Below, piece by piece: positions 1 through 12,305 of a stretch of DNA of 64,000 nt (within the stretch, counting starts at the first letter, position 1; every line of letters begins with the position of its first letter). Origin of the DNA: Chlamydiota bacterium (lineage in GTDB: Bacteria; Auribacterota; Tritonobacteria; UBA1439). Position numbers and translations under genes: made by a program. The notes beneath the pieces are model-generated. The model worked only from the letters and a program-made list of their open reading frames with translations. It searched no databases and was not told the DNA's origin. The DNA is taken from contig JAAYCL010000038.1 in assembly GCA_012729785.1 (NCBI GenBank), forward strand, positions 46,172-110,171, written 5' to 3'.

Positions 1-159
1 GTCGCCATTTCGCGCCTGATCTCCTCGCATCCGCCGACAAGGCGGCCGTCTTTTCGAGACGGCGGCCGCGACGCCTTTGCCGTTCCTCTCTTCGCCGTGA
101 AATCGCCGCCCCCACGTTCTCGACGCGGTCCCATGGCCCGCCGCGGCGGCAGCTGATGG

Positions 160-165
160 TATACT
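160..165 (+). promoter_or_regulatory. Extended -10 promoter for the FMN reductase gene
   Basis: TATACT preceded by TG and one base (TGGTATACT, 157-165), an extended -10 element 32 nt before the ATG at 198. No convincing -35. The same motif recurs before several other genes of the window. Confidence 0.5.
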
Positions 166-197
166 GTGACGCACCGCACACAGGGAGGGCACGCCTC

Positions 198-773
198 ATG
201 AAGGTCGTCGCGTTCAACGGGAGCGCCCGGAGGGACGGGAACACCGCGATACTCATCCGGGCGGTATTCGCGGAGCTCCAGCGGGAAGGGATCGAGACCG
301 AGCTGATACAGCTCGCCGGGGAGCGGATCGGCGGCTGCACGGCCTGCGGCGCCTGCCTGAAGAACAAGAACCGCCGCTGCGCGATCGACGACGACATCGC
401 GAACACCTGCATCGCGAAGATGTTCGAAGCGGACGGCGTCATCCTCGGATCCCCCACCTACTTCGCCGACGCCACGGCGGAGATGAAGGCCCTGATCGAC
501 CGGGCCGGCTACGTCGCGCGGGCGAACGGCGACATGCTCCGGCGCAAGGCCGGCGCGGCGGTCGTGGCGGCGCGGCGCGGCGGGGCGATTCACACCTTCG
601 ACACGCTCAACCATTTCTTCTTCATCGGCCAGATGGTCGTCCCCGGATCCTGCTACTGGAACGTCGGGATCGGGAGGGAGATCGGCGAGGTGGAGCGGGA
701 CGAGGAGGGGATGGAGACGATGCGCCTCCTCGGCGAGAACATGGCCTGGCTGCTGAAGAAGCTCAACGGATAG
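198..773 (+). CDS. NADPH-dependent FMN reductase / iron-sulfur flavoprotein family
   Basis: A 191-residue flavodoxin-fold oxidoreductase. The N-terminus has the family pattern [11 protein letters not shown] (phosphate-binding loop for FMN, residues 5-15), then a CxxCxxC-type cluster ([16 protein letters not shown], about residues 45-60) as in iron-sulfur flavoproteins, and [14 protein letters not shown] (about 88-101), which closes the flavin site. Likely a cytoplasmic FMN-dependent electron-transfer protein; substrate unknown. I chose the ATG at 198 over one 42 nt upstream because homology begins here and a GGAGGG site precedes it. It is monocistronic: its own promoter upstream and a strong terminator downstream. 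Confidence 0.85.
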   Translation: MKVVAFNGSARRDGNTAILIRAVFAELQREGIETELIQLAGERIGGCTACGACLKNKNRRCAIDDDIANTCIAKMFEADGVILGSPTYFADATAEMKALIDRAGYVARANGDMLRRKAGAAVVAARRGGAIHTFDTLNHFFFIGQMVVPGSCYWNVGIGREIGEVERDEEGMETMRLLGENMAWLLKKLNG

Positions 774-813
774 CGAATGCCGGAGCACGTTGTGTAGTCA
801 CCGCACACGGCGG

Positions 814-849
814 AATCCCCGGGCGTTTCGGAACCCGGGGATTTTTTAT
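814..849 (+). terminator. Rho-independent terminator
   Basis: A 10-bp stem (AATCCCCGGG at 814-823 with CCCGGGGATT at 834-843) followed by a T-rich tract. It ends the FMN reductase transcript. Confidence 0.85.
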
Positions 850-860
850 CCTTTTTTTGT

Positions 861-889
861 TTGACATACCTGCGCCGGTATGCCAGTAT
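861..889 (+). promoter_or_regulatory. Sigma70-like promoter for the 60-residue protein
   Basis: Perfect TTGACA (861-866), 17-nt spacer, CAGTAT (884-889) preceded by TGc. It sits just after the terminator and 84 nt before the next ATG. Confidence 0.5.
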
Positions 890-972
890 GCGCCCGAGGG
901 CTGCAACGGGTGTCGTGGAACACGTCGTCATACCAGTCTCAAACCAACTCAACTACCGGAGCGGGGGCGTCC

Positions 973-1155
973 ATGGACGAGCGGATGATGCACGAGGATT
1001 GCGTGGCGGGGAGGAGCTACCTGGTCGACATCAAGGGGAAGAGGTTCGAGGCCCGCTTCAAGGGCTACCCCGACGGCGACCAGTACAACCCGGTCTTCGA
1101 GATCCGGGACGGGCAGGGAAGCGTCAAGATTCTGGGGGAGTGCCGGGTGGAGTAG
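973..1155 (+). CDS. Small hypothetical protein (60 aa)
   Basis: Not recognised. A 60-residue cytoplasmic protein beginning MDERMMHEDCVAGRSY, with alternating hydrophobic residues (YLVDIKGKRFEARF, VFEIRDGQG) that suggest a small beta-barrel or Tudor/SH3-like strand fold; no signal peptide or membrane segment. Start chosen at the ATG after a GGAG-rich stretch; in-frame ATGs at 985 and 988 are alternatives. It is its own transcription unit, with a TTGACA promoter upstream and a clear terminator downstream, which supports it as real. Confidence 0.6.
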   Translation: MDERMMHEDCVAGRSYLVDIKGKRFEARFKGYPDGDQYNPVFEIRDGQGSVKILGECRVE

Positions 1156-1190
1156 CGTTCCGGCGACAGGGGCAGCGCCGGATCACGCGG

Positions 1191-1222
1191 GGGGAGGGCC
1201 TGCAGGCCCTCCCCTTTTTCTT
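1191..1222 (+). terminator. Rho-independent terminator
   Basis: A 10-bp perfect stem GGGGAGGGCC / GGCCCTCCCC (1191-1200, 1205-1214) with loop TGCA, followed by TTTTTC. Ends the small-protein transcript. Confidence 0.9.
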
Positions 1223-1345
1223 TCCGGGGCGCGGCGCATTTCGCGGACGCCCGCAGCGTGCCGAACGCGCCCGAGCCGCGCTGCCGCCCGGGCCGCGGAT
1301 ACCCCCGCCGCGGCCGGCCTTCTTTCCCCTGCGCGGCCCCGCCTT

Positions 1346-1354
1346 TGCTATACT
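1346..1354 (+). promoter_or_regulatory. Extended -10 promoter for rnr, leaderless spacing
   Basis: TGCTATACT, with only 8 nt between the -10 and the ATG at 1363. A normal start of transcription would fall at or within 2 nt of the start codon. No Shine-Dalgarno is present, which agrees with a leaderless mRNA. Confidence 0.55.
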
Positions 1355-1362
1355 ATGATCCC

Positions 1363-3546
1363 ATGAGCCGGAATCGTCTCCCCTCCCCCGAACAGATCCT
1401 GGGATTCATCGCATCCCCGCGCTACCGCCCGATGCGGCGGGCCGAGCTGTGCCGCGCGTTCGAACTCTCCGGCGACGACGCCCGCGATCTCCGCAAGACG
1501 CTCAAGGAACTCGAGCGCGCCGGGCGCCTCGTCCGGGTCAAGGGGAGCCGCTACGCCGTCCCTGCGGAGGTGAACCTCGTCACCGGGAAGCTCCAGGTGC
1601 ACCCGCGCGGATTCGGCTTCGTCGAGCCCGCCGGAGAGGCCGGCGGCGACGTGTACATCCACGGCGAGAACATGGGCGGCGCGATGCACGGCGACACCGT
1701 GGCGGTCAGGATGCTCGAGGAGGGGCGCGGGCGCCGCGGGCGGGGCGACGGGCGGCGCGAGGGGCGCGTCGTCGAGATCCTCGCGCGCGCCAACGAGATC
1801 GTCGTGGGGACGGTCGAGAAGACCGGCGCCCTGCTGCGCGTCGCCCCCGACAACCCGCGCCTCGTGCGCGACGTCTACATCGCCGCCGGCGACGCCGGGG
1901 GGGCGCGGCCGGGACAGAAGGTCCTCGTCCGGGTCACGAACTGGGGCACGCAGCAGGCGAACCCCGAGGGGGTGATCACGGAGGTGCTCGGCGAGGCGGG
2001 CGAGCCGGAGACCGACCTCCTCGCCATCATCCACGACCACAAGCTCCGCATCCAGTACCCGCCGGCGGCGCTCAAAGAGGCGCGGAGCGTCGCCCAAAAG
2101 CCCGGCCCGGCCGACCTCGGGGGGCGCGAGGATTTGCGCGGGGAGATCATCTTCACCGTGGACCCGGAGACCGCGAAGGACTTCGACGACGCGGTCTCCC
2201 TCTCCCGGAAGGGGACCGACTGGATCCTCGGCGTGCACATCGCCGACGTCTCGCACTACGTCCGGCCGGGAGGCCCGATCGACGACGAGGCGCGCCGCCG
2301 CGGCACGAGCGTCTACTTCCCGGGGCGCGTCCTGCCGATGCTCCCCGAGGCCCTCTCCAACGACGCCTGCAGCCTCAGGGAGGGCGAGGACCGCCTCGCC
2401 CTGAGCGCCTTCGTCACCGTCTCCCCCGAGGGGGTCGTGAAGGCGAGCCGCTTCGCCCCGACCGTCATCCGCTCGCGCAGGCGCTTCACCTACGCCCGGG
2501 TGAGCGCCCTCCTCGGCGGCGAGGCGCTCCCGGAGGGGGAGGCCGAGCGCCTCATCCTCCCGGTCTTGCGGGAGATGGAGCGGCTGGCGGGCCTCCTCAG
2601 GAGGCGCCGATTCGCGCGCGGCGCCATCAATCTCGACATGCCGGAGGCGGTGATCGAGTTCGACGACGAGGGGCGCATCGCCGCCGTGCGGCGCGAGGAG
2701 CACGACATCTCCCACATCCTGATCGAGGAGTTCATGCTCGCGGCCAACGAGGCGGTCGGCGCCTTCTTCACCGCCCGGCGCGCCCCCGCGCTCTGGCGGG
2801 TGCACGAGAAGCCCGACGAGAAGAAGCTCCTGGAGTACCTCGACCTGATCAAGCCGTTCGGGCACACGATACGCGACTTCCGCGATCCCCGGGCCATCCA
2901 GCAGTTCCTCGACCGGGTGCAGGGGAAACCGGAGGCGTACGCCCTCCACCTCAGCTTCCTGCGCTCCCTGAAACTCGCCGTCTACTCGACCCGCAACGTC
3001 GGCCACTACGGCCTCGGCTGCCCGCACTACCTCTACTTCACCTCCCCGATCCGGCGCTACCCGGACCTCGTCACGCACCGGTTCTTGAAGGAGCTCTGCG
3101 CCGGCGCAAAGGTGTCGCCGCCCGCGGATCTGCCGGGGCTGGCCGCGCACTGTTCCGAGGCCGAGCAGACCGCGGAGGACGCCGAGCGGGAGTGCGTGAA
3201 ACTGCGGAAGCTCCAGTACCTCAGCGGGCACCTCCTGGACGGGACGATCGACGAGTTGCAGGGGGTCATCACCGGCGTCCGCGACTTCGGCTTCACCGTC
3301 TACCTGAACGACTACCTCCTCGACGGGCTCGTGCACGTCTCCTCGCTCACCGACGACTTCTACCGGATGGCCAAAAACCGCTCCTGCATCACGGGCGAAC
3401 GGACGCGGCGCAGGTTCCGGGTGGGGGAGATCGTCACCGTCAGGATCTCGCGCGTGGACCTTCCGACGAGGCAGGTGGATTTCATCCTCGCCGGGCCGAG
3501 CGCGATCCGCCCGCCGCGGAGCTCCCGGCGGCGCGGATTCAGATAG
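1363..3546 (+). CDS. rnr: Ribonuclease R (RNB-family 3'-5' exoribonuclease)
   Basis: A 727-residue processive 3'-5' exoribonuclease that degrades structured RNA. Domains in order: winged-helix N-terminus (about 20-65), cold-shock RNA-binding domains (the VHPRGFGFV stretch near 75-90 and a second to about 230), the RNB catalytic domain with the metal-binding Asp cluster (DPETAKDFDDA, about 266-276), and a C-terminal S1 domain (about 627-700). Length and order match RNase R/VacB. The tail is short and basic (RPPRSSRRRGFR) rather than the long Lys-rich tail of enterobacteria. Start at ATG 1363; the ORF is open further upstream, but that part is low-complexity Pro/Arg and lies before the promoter. 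Confidence 0.95.
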   Translation: MSRNRLPSPEQILGFIASPRYRPMRRAELCRAFELSGDDARDLRKTLKELERAGRLVRVKGSRYAVPAEVNLVTGKLQVHPRGFGFVEPAGEAGGDVYIHGENMGGAMHGDTVAVRMLEEGRGRRGRGDGRREGRVVEILARANEIVVGTVEKTGALLRVAPDNPRLVRDVYIAAGDAGGARPGQKVLVRVTNWGTQQANPEGVITEVLGEAGEPETDLLAIIHDHKLRIQYPPAALKEARSVAQKPGPADLGGREDLRGEIIFTVDPETAKDFDDAVSLSRKGTDWILGVHIADVSHYVRPGGPIDDEARRRGTSVYFPGRVLPMLPEALSNDACSLREGEDRLALSAFVTVSPEGVVKASRFAPTVIRSRRRFTYARVSALLGGEALPEGEAERLILPVLREMERLAGLLRRRRFARGAINLDMPEAVIEFDDEGRIAAVRREEHDISHILIEEFMLAANEAVGAFFTARRAPALWRVHEKPDEKKLLEYLDLIKPFGHTIRDFRDPRAIQQFLDRVQGKPEAYALHLSFLRSLKLAVYSTRNVGHYGLGCPHYLYFTSPIRRYPDLVTHRFLKELCAGAKVSPPADLPGLAAHCSEAEQTAEDAERECVKLRKLQYLSGHLLDGTIDELQGVITGVRDFGFTVYLNDYLLDGLVHVSSLTDDFYRMAKNRSCITGERTRRRFRVGEIVTVRISRVDLPTRQVDFILAGPSAIRPPRSSRRRGFR

Positions 3547-3628
3547 CCGCGGCGCGGCGGGAAAACGAAGCAGGCGCTGCCGGCCGGTGGAACCGCGGAA
3601 ACGCCGCGAGGCGGAGGAGGGGGTTCGC

Positions 3629-3943
3629 ATGCCGATGAAGGACGCCGTCGAGCAGGTGCTGCGGGCCGAGGCGGACGGCAGGAAACGCCTCGCGCAGGCG
3701 CGTCTCGAGGCCGACGCGATGCGCGCCGACGCCGAGCGGAAGGCGGCGGAGATCGCCGCGCGGGCGGAGCGGGAGGCGCGCGAGGAGACCAACCGCGTGC
3801 GGTCCGCCGCGCGCCTCGCCGGCGAGGCCGAGCGGGAGCGCATCCTGCGGGAGGCGCAGGAAAACGCCGCGCGCGCCGCGCGCGAGAAGGAGCCGCTCCT
3901 CGACGGGGCGGCGAAGGCCGTCATGGAGTTTCTGCTGGGATGA
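3629..3943 (+). CDS. V/A-type ATP synthase peripheral-stalk subunit H/G
   Basis: A 104-residue, almost wholly charged Ala/Glu/Arg coiled coil (for example REAREETNRVR), the signature of the small stalk subunit (AhaH/NtpF/V-type G) that pairs with subunit E to form the peripheral stator. It is the first gene of the ATPase operon and overlaps subunit C by 4 nt (ATGA). Start at ATG 3629, preceded by GGCGGAGGAGG; an earlier in-frame ATG at 3587 has no such site. The assignment rests on composition and position, since stalk subunits diverge strongly. Confidence 0.75.
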   Translation: MPMKDAVEQVLRAEADGRKRLAQARLEADAMRADAERKAAEIAARAEREAREETNRVRSAARLAGEAERERILREAQENAARAAREKEPLLDGAAKAVMEFLLG

Positions 3944-4968
3944 TATCGCTCGCGAGATACGCATTCCTGAACGCGTTCCTGCGCGCGCGGCTGCGCGCGC
4001 GGCTCGACGAGCGGTTTTTCGCCTCCCTCGCCCGCGCCGCGGACCTCCAGGAGGCGGCCGCGATGCTCCTCGACACCGAGTACCGCCCCGTCGCGGCCGC
4101 GATCGAGCGCGGCGCGGCGCCGGAGGCGGCGGAGAAGCTCCTCATCGAGCTCGAGATCGAGCGCCACCGCGCGATCCTCCGCCATGCGAAGGGGGCCGTG
4201 GCGGAATTCGTCTTCGCGCTGCTGGAACTGTACGACGTGGGGAAGGTGGAGCGGATCATCCGCATCTGGAGCGAGAAGGCGTGGGAGGAACGCGACGGGA
4301 TCATCGCGGAGACGATCTGCCGCGAGATCCCGGTGGAGGCGATGCTGAAGGCCTCCGGCATCGAGGAGATCATCCTGCTCCTGGAGGAGACCCCGTACCG
4401 AAAGCCGCTCGTCTCCGCCTACCCGCGGTACCGCCGGACCGGGAAGCTGTTCACCCTCGAGTCGGCGATCGAGATCGACTACTACCGGCGCCTGGGCGAG
4501 GCCGTGCGCGGGCTCGGCCGCGCGGACCGGCTCGCGGCGGCGCGGATCATCGGCACCGAGGTGGACATCCGCAACATCGAGAACCTCCTCCGCCTGATGC
4601 GCTACACCGGGCTGACCGCGGAGGAGGCGCGGCGGACGCTGCTCCCCGGCGGCCACCGGCTGCGCGAGGATCTCCTGCTGCGCGCCTACACGGCGAAAAG
4701 CCCCCGCCTCGTCGTCGAGACCCTGGGGGGCGTCTCCCTCCCCCCCCCCTCCGCCGCGCGCGAGGCCGACGCGCTGGAGCAGTTGCGGTTCGTGGGGACG
4801 CTCCTCGAGGAGGCGCTCGCCTCGGAGGCTCGGCACGCGCTCGCCGGGTTCCCGTTCGGCATCGGGACCGTCATCGCGTACCTGTCCCTCTCCCGGGCGG
4901 AGTCGTGGCGGATCCGGAGGATACTGGCGGGAAAGAGTCTCGGCATCGCGGCGGAGCAGCTCGTCTGA
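3940..4968 (+). CDS. atpC: V/A-type ATP synthase subunit C (central-stalk/rotor connector, V-type d)
   Basis: A 342-residue all-helical protein of the V-type d/AC39 family, which caps the membrane rotor ring and links it to the D/F shaft. Recognisable stretches are the N-terminal ARYAFLNAFLRARL and the centre DVRNIENLLRLMR-like segment (TEVDIRNIENLLRLMRY), with long amphipathic helices throughout. It overlaps the upstream stalk gene by 4 nt and precedes subunit I by 47 nt, so the genes are co-transcribed and probably translationally coupled. Confidence 0.88.
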   Translation: MISLARYAFLNAFLRARLRARLDERFFASLARAADLQEAAAMLLDTEYRPVAAAIERGAAPEAAEKLLIELEIERHRAILRHAKGAVAEFVFALLELYDVGKVERIIRIWSEKAWEERDGIIAETICREIPVEAMLKASGIEEIILLLEETPYRKPLVSAYPRYRRTGKLFTLESAIEIDYYRRLGEAVRGLGRADRLAAARIIGTEVDIRNIENLLRLMRYTGLTAEEARRTLLPGGHRLREDLLLRAYTAKSPRLVVETLGGVSLPPPSAAREADALEQLRFVGTLLEEALASEARHALAGFPFGIGTVIAYLSLSRAESWRIRRILAGKSLGIAAEQLV

Positions 4969-5015
4969 ACCGCCGCGGGGGCGGCGGTTCGGCAGCCCGG
5001 CCGTCTGGAGGCAAC

Positions 5016-7395
<2,380 letters not shown>

Positions 7396-7426
7396 CCGGC
7401 GCGGCGCGCGCCAAAAGGAATCGATC

Positions 7427-7729
7427 GTGGGCTACCTCGTCATCGGCGACGACCAGACGGTGACCGGCTTCCGCCTCGCGGGGATCGAGGGGCGGGCGGC
7501 GCGGACGCCGTACGAGGCGCGGGAGGCGTTGAAGGCCGCCGCGGCGGCCGGGGAGGTCTCGGTCGTCGTGATCACCGAACGGATCGCGGCCGCGGTGAAG
7601 GCCGAAATCGACGCCTGCCGCCTCCGCGGGAAACCGCTTGTCGTCGAGATCCCGGACCGGCGCGGCCCGATGGAGGGGCGCAAGACCATCCGGGAGCTGG
7701 TCAAGGCCGCGGTGGGCGTCACCGTATGA
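7427..7729 (+). CDS. atpF: V/A-type ATP synthase subunit F (rotor shaft)
   Basis: A 100-residue protein with the Rossmann-like subunit F pattern: a start VIGDDQTVTGFRLAGIEG and a central VSVVVITERIA. It binds subunit D in the central shaft. GTG start at 7427 with AAAAGGA upstream. Its TGA overlaps the ATG of subunit E (ATGA). Here F lies before E, unlike the orders I know from Enterococcus hirae or Thermus. Confidence 0.9.
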   Translation: MGYLVIGDDQTVTGFRLAGIEGRAARTPYEAREALKAAAAAGEVSVVVITERIAAAVKAEIDACRLRGKPLVVEIPDRRGPMEGRKTIRELVKAAVGVTV

Positions 7730-8391
7730 ACGCAAACGCACGGCCCGGCCGAGCCGGGGAGACGGAGATGGAACCGCAGGGAGCCGCCGACCTCTGCCGC
7801 AGGATCGCCGAGGACGCCGCGGCGCAGGCCGCCGAACTGCTCCGCCTCGCCGCCGAGAAGGCGTCCGCCCGCATCGCGCAGGCGGAGGCGGAGGCGGCGC
7901 GCCTCCGCGAGGAGGCGGTCCTCCGGGGCCGCGCCGCGGCCGCGCAGGAGGAGACGCGCCTCCTCGCAAAGGTGCGCCTCGATGCGCGCCGGAACGAGCT
8001 CGCGGAGCGCGAGCGGCTCATCGAGGAGGTGATGGGCCGCGTGCGGCGGAGGATCGCGGGACTGCGCCTGGAGCCTGGGTACGCCGGGGTGCTGAAGCGG
8101 CTCGCCGCCGAGGCCGTCCTGGAACTCGGCGAGCGGGAGGCGGAGATCCTCCTCCCCCCCGGAGACCGGGAGCGGCTCGACGGCGCGGCGCTCCGCGAGA
8201 TCGCCGAGGCGCTCGCGCGGGAGGGGATCGCGGACGCATCCGTCGCCGTCGCGGCGGAGCCGGCCCCGGGCGTCGGCGCGGTCGCGCGGTCGCGCACGGG
8301 GCGGGTCTCGGTGGACAACACCCTCGAGGCGAAGATCTTCCGGAACGGCAGGGAGATCCGGCTGCTGGTCTCGAAGGCGCTGTTCGGGTAG
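7726..8391 (+). CDS. atpE: V/A-type ATP synthase subunit E (peripheral stalk)
   Basis: A 221-residue protein with a long Ala/Glu/Arg coiled coil (about 15-100) and a C-terminal alpha/beta domain ending in a GGV-like strand (GRVSVDNTLEAKIF, about 190-203), as in V-type E subunits. It pairs with the stalk H/G protein to hold A3B3 in place. ATG 7726 overlaps subunit F; ATG 7768, with GGGGAGACGG upstream, is an alternative that removes 14 residues. Confidence 0.88.
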   Translation: MNANARPGRAGETEMEPQGAADLCRRIAEDAAAQAAELLRLAAEKASARIAQAEAEAARLREEAVLRGRAAAAQEETRLLAKVRLDARRNELAERERLIEEVMGRVRRRIAGLRLEPGYAGVLKRLAAEAVLELGEREAEILLPPGDRERLDGAALREIAEALAREGIADASVAVAAEPAPGVGAVARSRTGRVSVDNTLEAKIFRNGREIRLLVSKALFG

Positions 8392-8437
8392 AGGGAGGCG
8401 CGGCGGCGACGCGGAGACGCGGCGCCTCTGAAGGGGC

Positions 8438-10234
8438 ATGGGCATGAATGCGATTACCACGGGCGGAAGGGTGATCGGGCGGGTGAGCCGGGTCGTCGGG
8501 CCGCTCGTGCAGGCGCGCGGCGTCAAGGACGCGCAGATGCTCGAGCTGGCCGAGGTCGGCGCCGACCGCCTCGTCGGCGAGATCGTCCGCCTCGACGGGG
8601 AGCGGGCCGCCCTCCAGGTCTACGAGGACACGACCGGCCTCAAGCCCGGCGAGCCCATCTACGGCACCGGGATGCCGCTCTCGGCGGAGCTCGGTCCCGG
8701 CCTTCTCGGAGGGATCTTCGACGGCATCCAGCGACCGCTCGCCGCGATACGGGACGCGGGGGGACAGTATATCCGGCGCGGCATCCACCTGCCGGTCCTC
8801 GACCGGGAGCGGACCTGGCCTGTCGCGCCGCGCCTGCGGGCCGGCGACCCGGTCCGCGCCGGCGCGGTCATCGCCGCCGTCCAAGAGACGGGGAGCATCG
8901 AGCACCGCGTGCTGGCGCCGCCGGGGGCCGAGGGGAGAATCACGTCGATCGCGCCCGAGGGTGAGTACCGCCTCAACGACACGATCGCCGTCATCTCCGG
9001 CCCCGGGGGGGAGCGGGCGGTGACGCTCTGCCGGCGCTGGCCGGTGCGCAGGGGCCTCCCGTACGCGCGGAAGATGCCGCCGGCGGCCGTGCTCGCCACC
9101 GGGCAGCGCGTGATCGACACCCTCTTCCCGGTCGCCAAGGGGGGCACCGTGGTGCTCCCCGGGGGGTTCGGCACCGGCAAGACGATGCTCCAGCATGCCC
9201 TCGCCAAGTGGTGCGACGCCCAGGTGATCGTCTTCATCGGCTGCGGGGAGCGCGGGAACGAGATGACCGACGTGCTCACCGAGTTCCCCAAGCTCCTCGA
9301 TCCCCGCACCGGGAGGCCGCTGATGGAGCGGACGATCCTGATCGCCAACACCTCGAACATGCCGGTGGCGGCGCGCGAGGCGTCGATCTACACCGGCATC
9401 ACCCTCGCCGAGTATTACCGGGACATGGGCTACCATGTCGCGGTGATGGCCGACTCCACCTCGCGGTGGGCCGAGGCGCTGCGGGAGCTCTCCGGGCGCC
9501 TCGAGGAGCTCCCCGCGGACGAGGGGTTCCCCTCCTACCTCCCCACCCGCCTCGCCGAGTTCTACGAGCGCGGCGGCGCGGTGACGACGCTCGGCGGGGA
9601 GGAGGGATCCGTGACGGTGATCGGCTCCGTGTCGCCGCCGGGGGGCGACTTCTCCGAGCCGGTGACCCAGCACTCCAAGCGCTTCGTGCGCGCCCTCTGG
9701 CTGCTCGACCGCAAGCTGGCCAACGCCCGCCACTACCCCGCGGTCAGTTGGATCGACTCGTACAGCGAGTACGTCGAGGAGCTCGCCCCCTGGTGGGAGG
9801 CGCAGGGCTTCCCGCAGTGGCGGGAACTGCGCGCCGAGATCATGGGGCTCCTCCAGCAGGAGAACCGCCTCCAGCAGGTGGTCAAGCTGGTGGGGCCCGA
9901 CGTCCTCCCGGATTCCCAGCGCATCGTGCTGGAGACCTGCGCCCTCTTCAAGAACTCGTTCCTCCAGCAGGACGCCTTCAGCGCCCGGGACGCCTACACG
10001 CCGGCGGAGAAGCAGATGAAGATGCTCTCGCTCATCCTCCGCTTCCACCGGCTCGGGAGCCGCGCCCTGCAGAAGGGGGCCACCCTCGTCGCCGTGCGCG
10101 GGCTCCCCTCCTACCGGGAGATGATGCGGATGCGGCAGACGGTGCCCAACGACGACCTCTCCGCGCTCGACCGGATGGGGGAGGAACTCGAGCGCTCGAT
10201 CGCCGAACTGGAGGCGCGCTATGGGCGGCGCTGA
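8438..10234 (+). CDS. atpA: V/A-type ATP synthase catalytic subunit A
   Basis: A 598-residue catalytic subunit. It has the N-terminal barrel, the non-homologous bulge region typical of A subunits (about 110-190), the Walker A loop GGFGTGKT (about 242-249) and GCGERGNEM with the catalytic Glu just after. The [12 protein letters not shown] region is intact. It hydrolyses or makes ATP at the A-B interface. ATG 8438 or 8444 could be used. It overlaps subunit B by 14 nt. Confidence 0.97.
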   Translation: MGMNAITTGGRVIGRVSRVVGPLVQARGVKDAQMLELAEVGADRLVGEIVRLDGERAALQVYEDTTGLKPGEPIYGTGMPLSAELGPGLLGGIFDGIQRPLAAIRDAGGQYIRRGIHLPVLDRERTWPVAPRLRAGDPVRAGAVIAAVQETGSIEHRVLAPPGAEGRITSIAPEGEYRLNDTIAVISGPGGERAVTLCRRWPVRRGLPYARKMPPAAVLATGQRVIDTLFPVAKGGTVVLPGGFGTGKTMLQHALAKWCDAQVIVFIGCGERGNEMTDVLTEFPKLLDPRTGRPLMERTILIANTSNMPVAAREASIYTGITLAEYYRDMGYHVAVMADSTSRWAEALRELSGRLEELPADEGFPSYLPTRLAEFYERGGAVTTLGGEEGSVTVIGSVSPPGGDFSEPVTQHSKRFVRALWLLDRKLANARHYPAVSWIDSYSEYVEELAPWWEAQGFPQWRELRAEIMGLLQQENRLQQVVKLVGPDVLPDSQRIVLETCALFKNSFLQQDAFSARDAYTPAEKQMKMLSLILRFHRLGSRALQKGATLVAVRGLPSYREMMRMRQTVPNDDLSALDRMGEELERSIAELEARYGRR

Positions 10235-11615
10235 GCGGGCGGCGGGCGCCCGCGAGTACCGCGGGATCTCCGAGGTGCTCGGACCGCTCGTGATCGTCAG
10301 GGGCGCGGGGAGCGTGGGCTTCAACGAGCTCGCCGAGGTCCGCGGCGCGGACGGCGAGACCCGTCTCGGCCTCGTCCTGGAGACGTCGGACGAACTGGCC
10401 GCCCTGCAGATCTTCGAAGGGACGATGGGGCTCACCATCCCGGACACCCGGGTGCGCTTCCGCGGGCGGCCGCTCGAGCTTTCCGTGTCGAGGGAGATGC
10501 TCGGGCGCGTCTTCGACGGCATCGGGCGCCCGCGCGACGGCGGCCCTGAGCCGATCGGAGGAACCCTCCTCGACGTCAACGGCCTCCCGATCAATCCGAC
10601 CGCGCGCGAATACCCGAAGCGGTTCATCCAGACCGGCATCTCCGCCATCGACGGGATGAACACCCTCATCCGCGGGCAGAAGCTCCCGATCTTCTCCGGG
10701 AGCGGCCTGCCCCACAACCGCCTCGCCGCGCAGATCGCCCGGCAGGCGAGGATCCTCGGCGAGGAGACCCGGTTCGCGGTCGTCTTCGCGGCGATGGGGA
10801 TCAAGTACGACACCGCCCGCTTCTTCACCGACAGTTTCGAGGAGAGCGGGGCGTTGGAGAACGCGGCGCTCTTCCTCAACCTCGCCGACGACCCCCCGGT
10901 GGAGCGGCTGATCACGCCGCGGGCCGCCCTGACGCTCGCCGAACACCTCGCCTTCGACGAGGGGATGCACGTGCTGGTCGTCCTCACCGACGTCTCGAAC
11001 TACTGCGAGAGTCTGCGCGAGATCGCGACGGTGCGGGGGGACATCCCGAGCCGGAAAGGGTACCCGGGGTACCTGTACAGCGACCTCGCGAGCATCTACG
11101 AGCGCGCCGGGATGGTCCGCGGGATCCCCGGCTCGATCACGCAGATCCCCATCCTGACGATGCCGAACGACGACATCACGCACCCGATCCCCGATCTCAC
11201 CGGCTTCATCACGGAGGGGCAGATCGTGCTGGATCGGGATCTCTTCGGGCGCGGGATCTACCCCCCCGTCGCGGGCCTCCCGTCGCTCTCCCGCCTGATG
11301 AAGGACGGGATCGGCGAGGGGATCACCCGCGCGGACCACGCGCACCTCGCCGGGCAGCTCTTCGAGGCGTACTCCCACGTAAAGGATCTCCGCGCCCTCG
11401 CCTCCGTCATCGGGGAGGAAGAGCTGAGCCCGCTCGACACCGCCTACCTCGCCTTCGGCAGGGAGTTCGAGGGGTCGTTTTTGCGCCAGGGGGAGCACGA
11501 GGATCGGCCGATCGAGCGCACACTCGACCTCGGTTGGCAGATGCTGCGCCTCCTCCCCCGGGAGGAGCTCCACCGGATGACGGACGAGGAGATGGAACGG
11601 CACTACCCGCGGTAG
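10221..11615 (+). CDS. atpB: V/A-type ATP synthase non-catalytic subunit B
   Basis: A 464-residue B subunit. It has the beta-barrel start ([14 protein letters not shown]), no P-loop at the position where A has one ([15 protein letters not shown]), and the conserved [18 protein letters not shown] (about 282-299). It alternates with A in the hexamer. The ATG lies 14 nt inside subunit A, so translation is probably coupled. Length is standard for the family. Confidence 0.97.
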   Translation: MGGAERAAGAREYRGISEVLGPLVIVRGAGSVGFNELAEVRGADGETRLGLVLETSDELAALQIFEGTMGLTIPDTRVRFRGRPLELSVSREMLGRVFDGIGRPRDGGPEPIGGTLLDVNGLPINPTAREYPKRFIQTGISAIDGMNTLIRGQKLPIFSGSGLPHNRLAAQIARQARILGEETRFAVVFAAMGIKYDTARFFTDSFEESGALENAALFLNLADDPPVERLITPRAALTLAEHLAFDEGMHVLVVLTDVSNYCESLREIATVRGDIPSRKGYPGYLYSDLASIYERAGMVRGIPGSITQIPILTMPNDDITHPIPDLTGFITEGQIVLDRDLFGRGIYPPVAGLPSLSRLMKDGIGEGITRADHAHLAGQLFEAYSHVKDLRALASVIGEEELSPLDTAYLAFGREFEGSFLRQGEHEDRPIERTLDLGWQMLRLLPREELHRMTDEEMERHYPR

Positions 11616-11653
11616 TGTCGACACGCCCCGACGATCGAGGAGAAAGCGCCGCA

Positions 11654-12301
11654 ATGCCGCGAGACGCGATAGCCCCGACGAAGTCGAACCTGCTCGCCGC
11701 GGCGGCGAGCCTCGCCTTCGCCCGCGAGGGGCACGAGCTCCTCACGAAGAAGCGCGATATCCTCGTCGCCGAGCTCCTCGACCTCGCGGCGGAGGCCGCG
11801 CACACGCAGCGGCGGCTCGACGAGAAGCTCGGGGAGGCGTTCGCCGCGCTGGACCGGGCGGTGCTCGACTCGGGGCGGCGCGCCGTCCGCGAGGCGTCGT
11901 GGGCCGTCGACGCGAGGGTGGAGACGCGCGTCTCCGAGCGCAGGGTGATGGGGGTCGGCCTCCCGGTCGTGCACTCCACCGCCCGCGGCGAACCGCCGTT
12001 CTACCCCGCGCGGCAGACCGGATTCCGGCTCGACGAGGCGCAGCGGCTCTTCGCCGAGGCGGTGAAACTCCTCGACGCGTTCACCGGGATGTTCAACTCG
12101 GTCCTCCGCCTCGCGGCCGAGGTCAAGAAGAGCATGCGGCGCGTGAACGCGCTCGAAAAAATCTATATCCCCGACTACACGGACGTCCTACAATACATCG
12201 CGAACACCCTCGAGGAATCCGAGCGGGAGTCGTTCTTCGTCCTCAAGATGATCAAGGCGCGCCTTTCCGGCGCGCGGAGCGGGGCCCGGGGGGGCGGCTG
12301 A
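11654..12301 (+). CDS. atpD: V/A-type ATP synthase subunit D (central rotor shaft)
   Basis: A 215-residue coiled coil with the family start PTKSNLLAAAASLAFAREGHELL and the closing RRVNALEKIYIP segment (about 164-175). It forms the shaft inside A3B3. GAGGAGAAAG precedes ATG 11654; upstream in-frame codons are an artefact of the subunit B overlap. It is the last ATPase gene. No accessory NtpJ-type gene follows. Confidence 0.95.
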   Translation: MPRDAIAPTKSNLLAAAASLAFAREGHELLTKKRDILVAELLDLAAEAAHTQRRLDEKLGEAFAALDRAVLDSGRRAVREASWAVDARVETRVSERRVMGVGLPVVHSTARGEPPFYPARQTGFRLDEAQRLFAEAVKLLDAFTGMFNSVLRLAAEVKKSMRRVNALEKIYIPDYTDVLQYIANTLEESERESFFVLKMIKARLSGARSGARGGG

Positions 12302-12305
12302 ACGT

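Noticed and set aside
42..69. Terminator of a gene left of the window
   Set aside because: A GCGGCCGTCT hairpin with an unpaired base and no T tract after it; the gene it might serve is not in view.
1348..4836. A 1162-codon open frame on the minus strand opposite rnr and the first ATPase genes
   Set aside because: It is the antisense shadow of genes with firm homology; such long frames are common in very GC-rich DNA, and its sequence is low-complexity Arg/Glu/Pro.
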